NCBI GenBank assembly: GCA_034440615.1
Contig: JAOTOM010005097.1
Location: 124,001-188,000, forward strand
Direction of reading: 5' to 3'
DNA length: 64,000 nt
Source: Ashinkailepas kermadecensis
Taxonomy: Eukaryota; Arthropoda; Thecostraca; Neolepadidae
Below are positions 33,906-46,029 of the stretch, in pieces. A program made the translations under genes and the position numbers. The notes under the pieces were generated by a model. The model did no database searches. It saw only the letters and a list, made by a program, of their open reading frames with translations, and had not been told where the DNA came from. Within the stretch, counting starts at the first letter, position 1, and each line of letters starts with the position of its first letter.

Positions 33906-34404
33906 TAGACCAAACCCAGCTTCGAACTCAGTCGGTTCAATCTACCACCATGCCTTTAATCCGTCTGTGCTCCTCTGAGAGGAATAGTCCTTCAGTAATC
34001 GTGGCTGTCAATTGTCAGCAAATTATATAAATAGTATACACCCGAAACTAAAGTCATTCCTGCATTTTAACAGGACCGGGGCTTACCGGGAATCCATCGG
34101 TAGGCTTCACTAGCTAGCCCTCGCCCGTGTGTGGCATTTGCCACCCTCACCAGTGGAGGGTGGAGGGGTGGAGGTGGGGTGTGATCCCCCTAGTGTTTCC
34201 AAAAGAAACGTGCTGCAGAGACAAAAGAACTGGCGTATGGAGTGGGACGGGATCTCGCGATTGACAACCAATTGTTGTACCTGGGGATTTTAGATGACTC
34301 TCCAGGTCAGGTCGAAGGTCATATTTTCGCAAGAATCGGAACTTTTCACAATTTGATCGCAAACGCTTCCTAAACTAAAACTAACAGACATTCAATTGAA
34401 TTCA

Positions 34405-34750
34405 ATGTCAGATCAGTGACGTTGGCACCGGCGTCAGTCCGGCTGTCAGGTCAGTGACATTGATCCCAGCGTCAGTCCGGCTGTCAGGTCAGTGATGTTG
34501 GCACCGGCGTCCACCCGGCTGTCAGGTCAATGGCATTGGACCCAGCATCAGTCCGGCTGTCAGGTCAGTGACATTGATCCCAGCGTCAGTCCGGCTGTCA
34601 GGTCAGTGATGTTGGCACCGGCGTCCACCCGGCTGTCAGGTCAATGGCATTGGACCCAGCATCAGTCCGGCTGTCAGGTCAGTGACATTGATCCCAGCGT
34701 CAGTCCGGCTGTCAGGTCAGTGACGTTGGCACCGGTGTCTATCCGGCTCT
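34405..34750. repeat. 38-bp repeat organised as a 114-bp higher-order repeat
   Basis: Nine units begin GTCAGGTCA. Three variants (GTGACATTGATCCCAGC, GTGATGTTGGCACCGGC, ATGGCATTGGACCCAGC) recur in the same order, so the true period in the centre is three units. Confidence 0.9.
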
Positions 34751-34754
34751 CAGA

Positions 34755-36380
34755 CCGGCGTTTGATTGAGGATCAGTCTAGAACTGATCCGCTGGTAGGA
34801 CTGGTCGGGACTGGACTCACTGTCAATGGGTGCCGAGTGCTTCCCAGAAAAGCCCGCTCTCGAGAAAATAATAGGATACAACACGGATTAGTGCTAAATC
34901 TGAACTCATCTAACCTGAGAGGGCTATTTATAGTGCATATCTTCAAAGGTGTTGTGTCGTTCCCATTTGGAGACTCGCTTACCTGTCCTCACATGTGGTG
35001 TCATGATTTTTATCCCATCTCGCCATTGTTCCCTGTTAGTTTCAAGATAAGCCGGTATCATTTTCTTGTGTATCAATTGTTTCTTATCAGTCAATTTTCA
35101 AGTTTGCTCGCGTACTGTTTGACATACACAATCAAGTAACACATCTTCAGATTTAACGATGCTTTCTTCGTTAAGACCTCCACAAGCTGTGCATCGTATC
35201 GTTGTGAATGATAGTTCGATTCTAAGTTTAGCATTAAGAGTGCTGTATCCACATGCATTATGATGCCAATGAAAGTTGTTCGTAGTCAGTCCTTGCCAAC
35301 GCATTAATTATGAATAGCAAACTATCCCTTAGGTAAGTAATTCGGATTGCGTACCACACTTCGGTGCTTCTCACTGTATGAAAACTGCCGTGCAGAAAAG
35401 CGATAATCCCTCGAATACATGTTTTTTTCCTGATGTAGACCGTGCCTGTTTATGATGGCATGCAAAATAAAATGACAAAATTATCGAAGTGGAAGCTGAG
35501 CATTAAAATAGCACTACGACAAATAATATGGTGTGGTAATAAACATAATTTATGTCCATTATATAATAAACCGGATACCGTAGTCGCAATAAATACTTCA
35601 ATACTATAACATCTGTGGACACCGTGACATCAAAGCGGGAAGGATCAACACGGAACAAGGAAAGCAAGCTACACCAGGAATGTTTGGCATAGCCGATTAT
35701 TTAGGGAGGCATAGCTAAAGAAGATTTATAGACGATGAAATTAAATGGAACATTTACGCTCAGTCACTTGCATTGTGTTGGTTTCTTGACATGGTAATTG
35801 TCATGGATGACTTCAGATTTTGCTTGTTGAGCAATGCTCACATTTGCCATAACTCTCACATTGTTAAATTAGGTTTCCCGGGATGTTTTCCACTCCGATT
35901 AATATCAAACTGAATAAAGGTTTCTGTGGCAATTCCAAGTAGATTCGCCTTTCATTTATATCATATTATTTGCTTCCTGCATATAACACAAAACCTTCAA
36001 CTTTCCTGCCGTAACTGTTGACGTGATCTTCGACTAGCCAACTTTCTTGCAGCCTTGACCGTAGCCCCTGTGCTATAGCAGAAGTCCCTGTGCTGAAGCT
36101 GTGGCCAGCTTCAGTCTGAGTTACTCTGAGCCGGGATGTGCAGCCCTCACCAGCCGTGTTGCCGTAGCGGGTGAACGCGCCGGGCGCCCGGCCGCCAACC
36201 ACCCACCTGGCTGGTGTTCCTCTCGTGTGCGTCGACAGTGTCTTCGGTGCTCGGCGCTCGCGCAGCGTTGGGGTCGCTGCGACACGGCTCGGCGTCCACG
36301 GGCGAATGCGACGCGCGCCGCGGCCGGCCGCCGACCGGCCGGCCGCCGGTCTTTGAACCCTGGCGCTGACCGAATTTCAC
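34755..36380. other. no gene recognised
   Basis: AT-rich sequence to 35,990, then GC-rich with a short minus frame (36202-35966) of no recognisable family. No splice-supported exon was found. Confidence 0.5.
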
Positions 36381-36381
36381 T

Positions 36382-36497
<116 letters not shown>

Positions 36498-36594
36498 TGT
36501 CGCTGCTGCCCCGAACTGTGCACGTGCATTGGGGCCGACTTGTGTGTCCGTCTACGTCGCTGACATAGTCGGACGGGTTGTTCCTGACATTAAC

Positions 36595-36787
36595 ACAGTA
36601 TAGGGAGAGGGGACGAGTCGTCTAGGGGTAAGATGCTCGTCTCGCAATCGAAAGATTGTGGGTTCGAATCTCATCTGTCGCTACTCTTCGCCCGTGACCA
36701 ATCGGCGTGAGAGATTGGCGACGCTATATGACTCAACGGTCGACGTGTCGTAAAACCAATAACCAACCAACCAACAGTATAGGGAGA
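36595..36787 (+). mobile_element. tRNA-derived SINE, copy 1, 14-bp TSD
   Basis: The element is 36609-36773 (165 bp), flanked by perfect ACAGTATAGGGAGA duplications at 36595-36608 and 36774-36787. The head has an A-box-like GTCTAGGGGTAAGATGCTCG and a B-box GGTTCGAATCTC, and it resembles tRNA-Pro in the D-arm. A tRNA-unrelated body follows (ATCGGCGTGAGAGATTGGCG), then the tail AAAACCAATAACCAACCAAC. The simple-repeat tail and duplications indicate LINE-dependent retroposition. About 89% identical to copy 2 by eye. Confidence 0.88.
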
Positions 36788-37305
36788 TGGTGTGTGTGTA
36801 GGTGTGTGTGTGTGTGTGTGTGGGTGTGCGTGTGTGCGCGCGCTCATCTCTGTGTGGCATCTATCAGGGTAGTGGGAATGTTTTTGTGGATCGAAGAAGA
36901 GAAATCGTTCGAGGTCGTTCTGGAAATGGGCAGGTATTGTTGCTCATTATCGATTTACCAATATAATCTGTGAACGTGGCGACGTCATAATATCATAATT
37001 GTCTAATCCTCACCTATCCTGCAAACAGCACGTGGTTCAACCTACATAGTCTTCGTGATTTCACCAGTAGGTGAAGTCATGCCTACCCGCTTTCCATAAA
37101 CTTCGGTTCAGGATCGTATTGTCTCCACTGAATTTGTGTGGTTCTGGAGCAACCACCCACGGCCTAATAACTTCTTTCATTGACATAGAAATGCTCAACC
37201 ATGTATAATGATGATATCGTTATCTGTATGCTTCTGCTGCCTGTTCGCCATTGTGGAGTATCTGTGTAATTTTACATGCTCTCTGTTGCTCTGCCATTAC
37301 CAGTG
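36788..37305. other. GT-rich tract then unique sequence, no gene
   Basis: A short (GT)n run lies at 36,790-36,842; the rest shows no recognisable feature. Confidence 0.5.
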
Positions 37306-37307
37306 TG

Positions 37308-37482
37308 GAATATTCCTGACGCTCCAAGTCCCTCAGCGCTTTCAGTGCCAAATATTCCTGACGCTCCGAGTGCCTCAGCGCTTTCAGTACGAAATATTCC
37401 TGACGCTCCGAGTCCCTCAGCGCTTTCAGTGCGAAATATTCCTGACGTTCCGAGTGGCTCAGCGCTTTCAGTGCGGAATATT
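37308..37482. repeat. 42-bp minisatellite, 4 copies
   Basis: The unit contains ATTCCTGACGCTCCGAGTCC and CTCAGCGCTTTCAGTGCGAA. Partial matches continue to about 37,540. Confidence 0.88.
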
Positions 37483-37499
37483 TATGAGCACTGGGCACT

Positions 37500-38630
37500 T
37501 CCAGTGCGCAAGGCTTCTAGAAAGTACTGGGAACTATCAGTATGGTATGTTGCCGAGTGTCTGAACATCAACTTGTCCGTAACTTTGGGCTAAGTAGGAT
37601 GGCCAAGGAACACATGTCCGCTATATACTGCGGAAATACGTTGGAGATGTTGTCCAGAAAGAGGGGATGGCCATTAGAAATTGTTCATTTTGCCAAATGT
37701 GAAAATGTATAGTTCCAACGGGTGGATCCCATTATTTAAGCAATCTGAAGTCAATTAGCACCAGGATTTTTTCCCTTTTTCTAGGGGTCACACACGAAGC
37801 CTAAGCATTAGGAGTTCTGTTTTTATAGTTTTGGATAATTTTGTATCTGGAAAACTAATGAAGTGGAATCTGAACACCGTGTCATCCTGCCTCTCTGATG
37901 AATCGTCTCGATGAGAAAAGTCGTGTACAACGAAAAGTAAGTGAAGCGCGATCCACAGTTTCAAAGGTATGTTCGTTTTAAAACTACGTATGTTGACCTT
38001 TCTCAGACTATGGGCATTTATGTACCGTACGGCCACAAAGCAATGTTCAGGGTTCACAAAGAAGCGTGCATGAAAAGATATCTTACATAGACTGCACGGG
38101 CCCCGACATTGTGATAATCACGTAGGATGGCGAATGAATTAAATGCAATATGAGCCCGATAGTCACGTTTCAAATTTGCATATGCACGACAAATTGAGCA
38201 TGGTTTTCTGTCAGCATTGTCATTTGACGTATTGTAGGCATGGCATGACAACTTATGAACGTAGATGTGTAATCTAAGCGTAGCAATGTTCGTCACGGGC
38301 CGGGTTGGCCCATGGGCTCACATGCTGGGCACGGGCTGGGCTCGGGTCTTGGCCCTGTAACTAATCGTAAGATTTGTTGGACGATGGGCGGGCCCCGGCC
38401 TCACTGGCCATGCGCCTGGGCCGAGCCGGGCTGGTCCGCCACCGGGGGTGTCGAGTATCGAGTGTCGACTGTTGAGGCCGAAGGCCTGGGCGGAACAGCG
38501 GACAGCGAGGCGTCGCCCACGGCCCAACTCGAGGGTGGGGAATCTAACAAAGGGAAGCATACAACATACAATGGGTGGTCCGGAGACGAAGGCGTATCGC
38601 ACACACTTCCGACAGCTCTGAGCCCGAATC
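37500..38630. other. no gene recognised
   Basis: AT-rich sequence to 38,290, then a GC-rich patch (38,300-38,560) open in more than one frame. No motif or splice support. Confidence 0.5.
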
Positions 38631-38635
38631 ACGTA

Positions 38636-38900
38636 CCGTACAGTGTCCATACCGTGCCGTATGGAAGACAGCGTTGTAATGCCTTCCTTGTACAGTGTCC
38701 ATACCGTGCCGTATGGAAGACAGCGTTGTAATACCTTCCTTGTACAGTGCCCATACCGTACCGTATGGAAGACAGCGTTGTAATGCCTTCCTTGTACAGT
38801 GCCCATACCGTGCCGTATGGAAGACAGCGTTGTAATGCCTTCCTTGTACAGTGTCCATACCGTGCCGTATGGAAGACAGCGTTGTAATACCTTCCTTGCT
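38636..38900. repeat. 52-bp minisatellite, 5 copies
   Basis: The unit contains GTACAGTGTCCATACCGTGC and CGTATGGAAGACAGCGTTGT, with very few substitutions. Confidence 0.93.
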
Positions 38901-38904
38901 TTTG

Positions 38905-40435
38905 AAAGCTTGCTTCTCACAATGATTGAGGAAGATGGGCAAATTGAGCAAATGTCAGTCGATGAACATGAACTCAGTGGCCTCGATTACTGTGCTGTGA
39001 CATTTCGGGTACACGTTGTATTTCCTAATGTTTTACCACTACGTGCAGTCATCTGCATGTCTCCATTGCTGATGGACTTAGTAATTGGAAGGGATACATC
39101 ACTTCGAATTATTCGCGCAATCGCCAGTCATGTATCTACAAAGCAACAATGACGAGGCTATTTTATGGACGTGACAAAATACACGTGCCAGTAATAAGTG
39201 GGTTTGTTGGTTGTTCACTTGGGGTTTAGGGCGCACCGACCATGATGATCGTATAGCGCCCATGACAAGTAATAAGTGGTTAACAACAAATGTGGCTTTC
39301 ACTGGAAATGTGCTTCAGTTACATTACACGTGCGAAACATAACTGATATGGAAAATATAGTCGAAAATGTGGCCAACATCCACGTAATTGGCCAAACTGA
39401 AGCGGAATTATAAATGATGCGTCCACATAATGTCTGTTTTTTATTTTTAGATGATCTTCACAACACTTAGTGACACAGATGGCGGCACAAGGTATGCGAG
39501 ATTGACTTTTCATGCCAGCTTCTTTATGAACTTGATTAAAGGGCTGCAATGTACATCAAAGCCAATAGTCTGAGAAAGGCCGATATACTCACGTTGAAAA
39601 TGAGAACAACTTTTAAACTTTGGTGGTTTAATTTCGACTTGAAGCGACTTCATTCATCGAGATGGTTCAGAAAAAGGTGCAGGTTGATTTAGCTATATGG
39701 ATTACTTCGCAAGATAGCAAATAACCTAATGTATGATAACTGAACTTGCTAGGCCCCGCCCGCAACCTCCAGAAATATCTGAAATGTTTAAGATGTTGGC
39801 ACCAATGGGCTCCATGTGGCTTAAATAATGGGATAACCTGTTGAACCTACAACTTCTCAAAATTGGTTTCGCAAAATCAACATATCTAATTGGCATGTTG
39901 GATGTCCTATGGATTTTAGCGACTTCCTCGCTGGATGGCTGGTACCAGGCTCCGTCAGCAGAAAATCCTGAGTTATGACCATACCTGTGTGCATACAAGA
40001 TGGAGCTTCAACCATCTCATTCTGGTGAGCATATCATGAACAGATGTGGAATTCGCCAAGGCGTTTTGCTCACCATATACCGTGGGCGCGCAGCGCAGAG
40101 CATGATACGCAATTCGTTGCACCACTTTAGTTCCCTCGTTGAAAAAGCCACAGTGTATTGCAATGGACTTCACGAATGAATTAATCATATTCCTGCGAAT
40201 ATACTATGCCTAGCATACTTGTGATGATCCCCTTGTAAGTAGCTTTTAATTTCATATTGTATCGACTGCGGTACCTTTGATCCAGTGTGGCCGTGCCTGG
40301 CCCATCAGCACGTAACAATAAGCTCTGCCAAGTGGGTTTACACCGGTGTCGTTTTCTGCTGTCTGCCAGTTGAACGGATGGGAGTCGTTGGTCTGACCGT
40401 ATAATTAATCTTGCTCTGGATTACTTTCATCGCTT
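38905..40435. other. no gene recognised (apart from the 66-bp insertion)
   Basis: AT-rich unique sequence. Short frames such as 39998-39726 on the minus strand show no recognisable motif. Confidence 0.5.
39190..39279 (-). mobile_element. 66-bp retroposon-like insertion with 12-bp TSD
   Basis: The insert is 39202-39267, flanked by AGTAATAAGTGG at 39190-39201 and 39268-39279. On the minus strand it contains GGGCGCTATACGATCATCAT, a complementary GCGCCCTAAAC block and an AACAACCAACAAAC tail. It is homologous to the 61-bp insertion at 5753-5813. Confidence 0.75.
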
Positions 40436-40437
40436 GC

Positions 40438-40738
40438 AACATCCTCACAACATCCTCAAAACATCCTCACAGCATCCTCACAACATTTTCACATCCTCAC
40501 AACATCCTCACAACGTCCTCACAACATCCTCACAACATCCTCACAACATCAGCACAACATCATCACAACATCCTCACAACATTTTCACATCCTCACAACA
40601 TTCTCACAACATTCTCACAACATTCTCACAACATTCTCACAACATTCTCACAACATCCTCACAACATCCTCACAACATCCTCACATCCCTAGCATCCTCA
40701 CAACATCCTCATAACATCCTCACAACATCCTCACAGCT
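40438..40738. repeat. 11-bp minisatellite, about 27 copies
   Basis: CTCACAACATC and CTCACAACATT units alternate, with occasional shortened copies. Confidence 0.92.
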
Positions 40739-40739
40739 T

Positions 40740-42630
40740 ACCGTCACCGAATGACACTAATGGTGAAGACCGAATAAGTAAGCGTTGGTCTCTAGTAGCA
40801 CGCTTGGCCATAGTCCTCTACCGAATGCGATGGTTATTCTTGGGAGTGCCCTAATTTCGTTGTTTATTTGATGTAGTTTTCCTGTTTTAGCGCAGGCGAC
40901 CAAAGATTGATTACTCAGACGAGTTTCATGCCGCTACCATGCAGTGGTTTATGAATTTGGTTGGTAGAAAAACGACGCGATTAATTCGTTCTACGAGCGT
41001 TGTGAGGCCATTATCATGCCCGATGTATTTTTCACTTCCCTTTACGTCGAGGTATGTGCCTGCGGTACATATATGAACTCTGACTGTGCAACCAATACAC
41101 CACTGCAAGACAGTCCACACAGACAACTGCGTTGGCCACTTGGCAACGAGAGAAAGCAAGAGCAACAAAACTACATCCTTGTCAATAGTGGATGATGCCC
41201 ATCAGATTAGTGCCTGCTGGAGCTGATGGCTCCGTGATGTGGCTTACGCGTGTCGTTGGGAGAGAGTGGACGCCTCCATTTGCTGTCCAGATATCCACCA
41301 GTGTCGCCCCGAACGAATCTTGTCACGGTGCTTAACTACGGTGTTTATCATTGATATCCTACAGTTGGAATTATGTAAGCTGGGTCAAACTCGTTGAAGA
41401 AAGGGAAGCTTGAATTGAAAATGAATGTGTGAATATACGTCATATCTCAAGAATGAAATGCAAACTGCCTGTTTTACTTTGTCTTTAGTCTGCATATTTG
41501 GTCCATCTGTACACACACAATATATCCTAATGAATACATGCGTGCATACAAACATCCACACAAATGAGTTAACATTAGCAATGAAGCACATACGCTTACA
41601 TACATATATTACTGGTGTCGTTTTATCAAATGGATTTTTTGGGGCCCAGGGCCTGGCCTGTGGGAATAGCCAGGATTTTCTCAAAATGGAGGGAGGCGAG
41701 GATTGCAAATTCTTCGGATTTCGGCCATTATGCTTTTACAACCCGAAAAGAAAAATCAACAGTTTGCAGCAAATTTGTCCCTCAAGTTTTCAATCTGCTC
41801 ACGGTTGAGTACCATACGCTCGTTATGACCGCATCAGTATGGCGTTATGGGATTATGGTCTATCATCTGCAGTCTGCAGCTGCACAATGGCTGCAGCTGC
41901 ACAATGGCTGCAGCTGCACCGGGCACTCCTCGAGTTACTTTTCCGATTTTTATATGACGCCAAGCTTGCCGGACTCATCTGACTTTCCTTTTCTTTCTGA
42001 CAAACGTTACCTGGTTCAAGCTGATTTGATGTGAAGTTGAAAGCCAAATGACATGTTACACGCCCCGTTAATTTCGTTACACACATTTTCCTTTCCGTCG
42101 TCGAAAAACACATACATATGGGCTATTTCACACTAGGTAGGCAGAGACCGATCCAATTTGGCCAAAACGGACGGTTCTCCTTATAAATTGCGCTTGGCTT
42201 TTACCTACGGGTTTTCCAAGCAGCTCAGTTTTTCCCTTTCTCAGGTTTTTCCAAGATTTAACTTAAACATACACCTACACATACAAGGTCGGGCTCGACG
42301 CCCATGACTCGCACTGGGCGCCGGGCATCCGCTTCGTTTCAGGTCGCAGGTGGGCAGTGGAGCCTGTTCGTAGGCGATGAAGCTGTCCACCCTCCAAATG
42401 TCCTTCTGATTGTTATGTATGTATGTATGTATGTAGGTACGTCTCACCTGTATATGTATGTATCGGCCCTTTACGCCGCGTTCCTTGTTTGCCGGCGTCT
42501 CATCTTTCTTCTCTTGAATATTTGATATAACCGGATGCCACATAAGCCGGATTAACGTAACCCTTTCTTTAACGTAATAATCTCTAGCCGATGGCGCTTT
42601 GCCTCCGCCTAAAGACAACAAAAAATGCAC
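40740..42630. other. no gene recognised
   Basis: Unique AT-rich sequence. It contains a three-copy CTGCAGCTGCACAATGG motif near 41,870-41,915 and a short (ATGT)n run at 42,415-42,436. Confidence 0.5.
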
Positions 42631-42639
42631 AATGGCGGA

Positions 42640-42790
42640 CCAGGGAAGTGGCGGCATACTCCCACCGTGTGCCGCCACTGAGCTGTGTGACATGGCGGCA
42701 CACCTCCACCGTGTGCCGCCACTGAGCTGTGTGACATGGCGGCACACCTCCACCGTGTGCCGCCACTGAGCTGTGTGACATGGCGGCACA
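42640..42790. repeat. 56-bp minisatellite, about 2.7 copies
   Basis: The unit contains CACCGTGTGCCGCCACTGAG and CTGTGTGACATGGCGGCACA. CCGTGTGCCGCCA and TGGCGGCACA form complementary arms in each unit. Confidence 0.88.
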
Positions 42791-42941
42791 AGGCGGGCGC
42801 TGTCTGCGCGCCTGCCGGGCTCCGATGTGGGTCAGTCCAACAGCAGCAGCGAGCAACTCTGGCTCGGACCGCCTTAGGGCGCCCGGCGGCGGCCGGCGCC
42901 GTGCAGATGCTCATGGAGCCGGCGTCATGCGCAGGGTGAAC

Positions 42942-43975
42942 CGAATCAGACCCACCACTAGACTGGTCTAAAGTGCTGGCGAAATGATATACCCAGACCC
43001 ACCACTAGACTGGTCTAAAGTGCTGGGTGAAGTGATATACCCAGACCCACCACTAGACTGGTCTAAAGTGCTGGCGAAATGATATACCCAGACCCACCAC
43101 TAGACTGGTCTAAAGTGCTGGCGAAATGATATACCCAGACCCACCACTAGACTGGTCTAAAAATGTATACCCGACCCACCACTAGACTGGTCTAAAGTGG
43201 GATGATATACCCAGACCACCACTAGCTGGTCTAAATTGCTGGCGAAATGATATACCCAGACCCACCACTAGACTGGTCTAAAGTGCTGGGTGAAGTGATA
43301 TACCCAGACCCACCACTAGACTGGTCTAAAGTGCTGGGTGAAGTGATATACCCAGACCCACCACTAGACTGGTCTAAAGTGCTGGTGAAGTGATATCATT
43401 TCCATACCCACCACTAGACTGGTCTAAAGTGCTGGCGAAGTGATATACCCAGACCCACCACTAGACTGGTCTAAAGTGCTGGGTGAAGTGATATACCCAG
43501 ACCCACCACTAGACTGGTCTAAAGTGCTGGTGAAGTGATATACCCAGACCCACCACCAGACTGGTCTAAAGTGCTGGGTGAAGTGATATACCCAGACCCA
43601 CCACTAGACTGGTCTAAAGTGCTGGCGAAATGATATACCCAGACCCACCACTAGACTGGTCTAAAGTGCTGGTGAAGTGATATCATTCCCATACCCACCA
43701 CTAGACTGGTCTAAAGTGCTGGTGAAGTGATATACCCAGACCCACCACTAGACTGGTCTAAAGTGCTGGGTGAAGTGATATACCCAGACCCACCATTAGA
43801 CTGGTCTAAAGTGCTGGTGAAGTGATATACCCAGACCCACCACCAGACTGGTCTAAAGTGCTGGGTGAAGTGATATACCCAGACCCACCACTGGACTGGT
43901 CTAAAGTGCTGGCGAAATGATATACCCAGACCCACCACTAGACTGGTCTAAGGTGCTGGTGAAGTGATACCATTC
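42942..43975. repeat. 48-bp satellite, about 21 copies
   Basis: The unit contains CCAGACCCACCACTAGACTG and GTCTAAAGTGCTGGGTGAAG. CTAGACTGGTCTAA includes the inverted pair TAGAC/GTCTA. Variant endings (GGCGAAATGATATA, GGTGAAGTGATATCATT) recur in a pattern, and units at 43,155-43,235 are shortened. Confidence 0.94.
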
Positions 43976-44001
43976 CCTCCCTCCTCCTTGACGAAGATAT
44001 T

Positions 44002-44189
44002 AAGGAAAAAGGTGAGGGGACGAGTGGTCTAGGGGTAAGATGCTCGTCTCACAATCGGAAGGTTGTGGGTTCGAGTCTCACCTGTCGCTACTCTTCGCCC
44101 GCGATCAATCGGCGCGAGAGATTGGCAACGCTACATGACTCAACTGTCGACATGTCGTAAAACCAATAACCAACCAAGGAAAAAGGTGA
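44002..44189 (+). mobile_element. tRNA-derived SINE, copy 2, 14-bp TSD
   Basis: The element is 44016-44175 (160 bp), flanked by perfect AAGGAAAAAGGTGA duplications at 44002-44015 and 44176-44189. It carries the A-box-like GGTCTAGGGGTAAGATGCTC and B-box GGTTCGAGTCTC, the same body and the same CCAATAACCAACCAA tail as copy 1. Intact duplications and high similarity suggest both insertions are fairly recent. Confidence 0.88.
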
Positions 44190-44404
44190 TTCATTCTTGT
44201 TGGAAGAAGTAATTGGATGGCTAATACAATTTCTTCCTGTTGAACGTTTTCACATGATGTCTATGGAAGGAATCGGCGTCATCTTCCCATCCTTGCTTCG
44301 CTACTACAGCTGCTTCCCATGCACATCTGCTGTATTGTGTCAAGTGTGCAATGCTTCTGAATCAATGTCACAGGTCATGGAGGCTGGTATGTGATGCGAT
44401 TATA

Positions 44405-44545
44405 CCTGAGCGCGAAACCCTCCATATCTGACATACTGCTTCCTCCAAATCTGACACACTGCTACCTCTAAATCTGGCACACTGTGTACTCCAAATCTGT
44501 CACCCTGCCACCTCCGAATCTGACACACTGCTACCTCCATATGCT
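44405..44545. repeat. about 30-bp degenerate tandem repeat
   Basis: Copies of TACCTCTAAATCTGACACACTG-like units (written here as variants of CTCCAAATCTGACACACTGC) occur four to five times. Confidence 0.75.
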
Positions 44546-44899
44546 TGAAATATCCCCCCCCAAAAAAAAAAACGACAAAAAAAAACAGCTGATTTATTTG
44601 ATCCGCCACTGACGTACCGGTCATTTTCTATACTCTGGATGATGGGCTCGACAGGACGAAGAAATGGCCGCCTTGTTCTGGATTATCGATAATTCTCAAT
44701 CGTTATCACCATTTCACGCCAATTTCGGCAGCGACCCAACAGCATACATGGCTGCATTGCCGAGCCATTGTATTTGATCATCTCTAAGATGGTTTTTGAC
44801 TGCGGCGGTAGCGGAACGGTGCTTTCGCGATTGAGTAACCCGAGCTAGGTCTTGGTTTCGACGGCTGTCGGGACCTGTACACATTAAATATGGGTGAAA

Positions 44900-45055
44900 A
44901 TGTTAGTAATTTCTCCTATCGACCGATCAGTCTCGCGGCAGGGTAGCGTCAAAACTGCACTCGTATTTCCAATCGTGCGTAATTTGTGTTATTCACGGAT
45001 CAGAATGTGGCAGGGTAGCGTTGCAAATCCACTCGTATTCCCAATTGCGTTCATG
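44900..45055. repeat. about 80-bp direct duplication
   Basis: The block GGCAGGGTAGCGTCAAAACT...ACTCGTATTTCCAAT recurs as GGCAGGGTAGCGTTGCAAAT...ACTCGTATTCCCAAT, with a matching ATTCACGGATCAG / CGACCGATCAG left part. Confidence 0.6.
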
Positions 45056-45656
45056 CATGTGGGCGTCGCCAAGCTCAAGCATACAGTTTGGTGACCGGGT
45101 TAATTAAGTAATTAAAAACTGCAGGTCTTTCAACCTTGGCTGTAGTGAGACATTCCAATGTTCATGCCAGTCACACTGAGACACCGGCACCTTGAGCCTA
45201 GACTGACGGGACGTCGGATCCGTCTCTTCCTTGTTGTCAGACGCTGGACAGGCTGCAGCGATATCGTGGCTATTTATGTGCGGTCTTGACGAAATTAAAC
45301 CTAAAATTCAAGGATGTACATTCCACGGAAGTGATAAGAACAAGGATGATGGGGATTTTGGAGGTATTAGCTGTGAAAATGGGCTGGTATGTTGGGCATG
45401 AACCGATGGGTAAGTTCACGTGATCTCTGTCCGAAATCCAGCCGCGGAGTCAGGCGATTGTGTATTCGGGTTTGATGTCTGCTTCGATACGAATTTGATG
45501 GCTGAAATTGGGTGCTAAAATGCGTCTAAATAATTGCGCTGACCTTGTGATTAATCTTTCAACATCTACCCCGCCTGTTAATGGTAGACGAACAGCTCGG
45601 GTGGCGGTGGGCGAATGCATATCACATTTGGCCCAGGCAACAGCCCCTGGAACAGT

Positions 45657-45899
45657 TCACTGTTCACCACATCGCAACAATTTCACTTGGGTCTTGACGC
45701 CAATTTTCCCCTTGTGTTTATTCCGAAATGCGACGAAGTTAGCCCTTCCCCGGGGGCATACCCGTAGTGTTGGCCGTTTTTTCTGCCGGGCTACGTCGCC
45801 GACTTCCTCGTGCAGTGAGGTCAGCGCCACTTCTCGGCAACGTTCAACGAACGTCACATCCGGCGCTCCCATCGCCCCAGCGCCATACGTGAGACGCAC
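45657..45899 (-). CDS. possible exon or remnant coding segment (weak)
   Basis: The frame reads RLTYGAGAMGAPDVTFVERC, then EVALTSLHEEVGDVARQKKR and later RANFVAFRNKHKGKIGVKTQ. It looks like natural protein composition but has no recognisable domain and no clear splice sites. A longer plus frame (45508-46002) overlaps it and looks less protein-like. Confidence 0.2.
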   Translation of the reverse strand: MRLTYGAGAMGAPDVTFVERCREVALTSLHEEVGDVARQKKRPTLRVCPRGRANFVAFRNKHKGKIGVKTQVKLLRCGEQ

Positions 45900-46029
45900 C
45901 GCTCACGTAACGCTGTTCGGGTTCGGGTTTGGGTGCATGGGTCTGTGTGTGCAAGGGCGGCGTTTTGGACGCTTTGCGCGGGAGATGGCAGGCACAGATT
46001 AGCTGATTGCCCGCTGAATCGCGCAGGCT

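Noticed and set aside
36609..36690. Functional tRNA gene
   Set aside because: A and B boxes are present, but the anticodon stem and acceptor pairing are poor, it continues into a unique body and AACCAACC tail, and it is flanked by target duplications. It is a SINE head. The same applies at 44,016.
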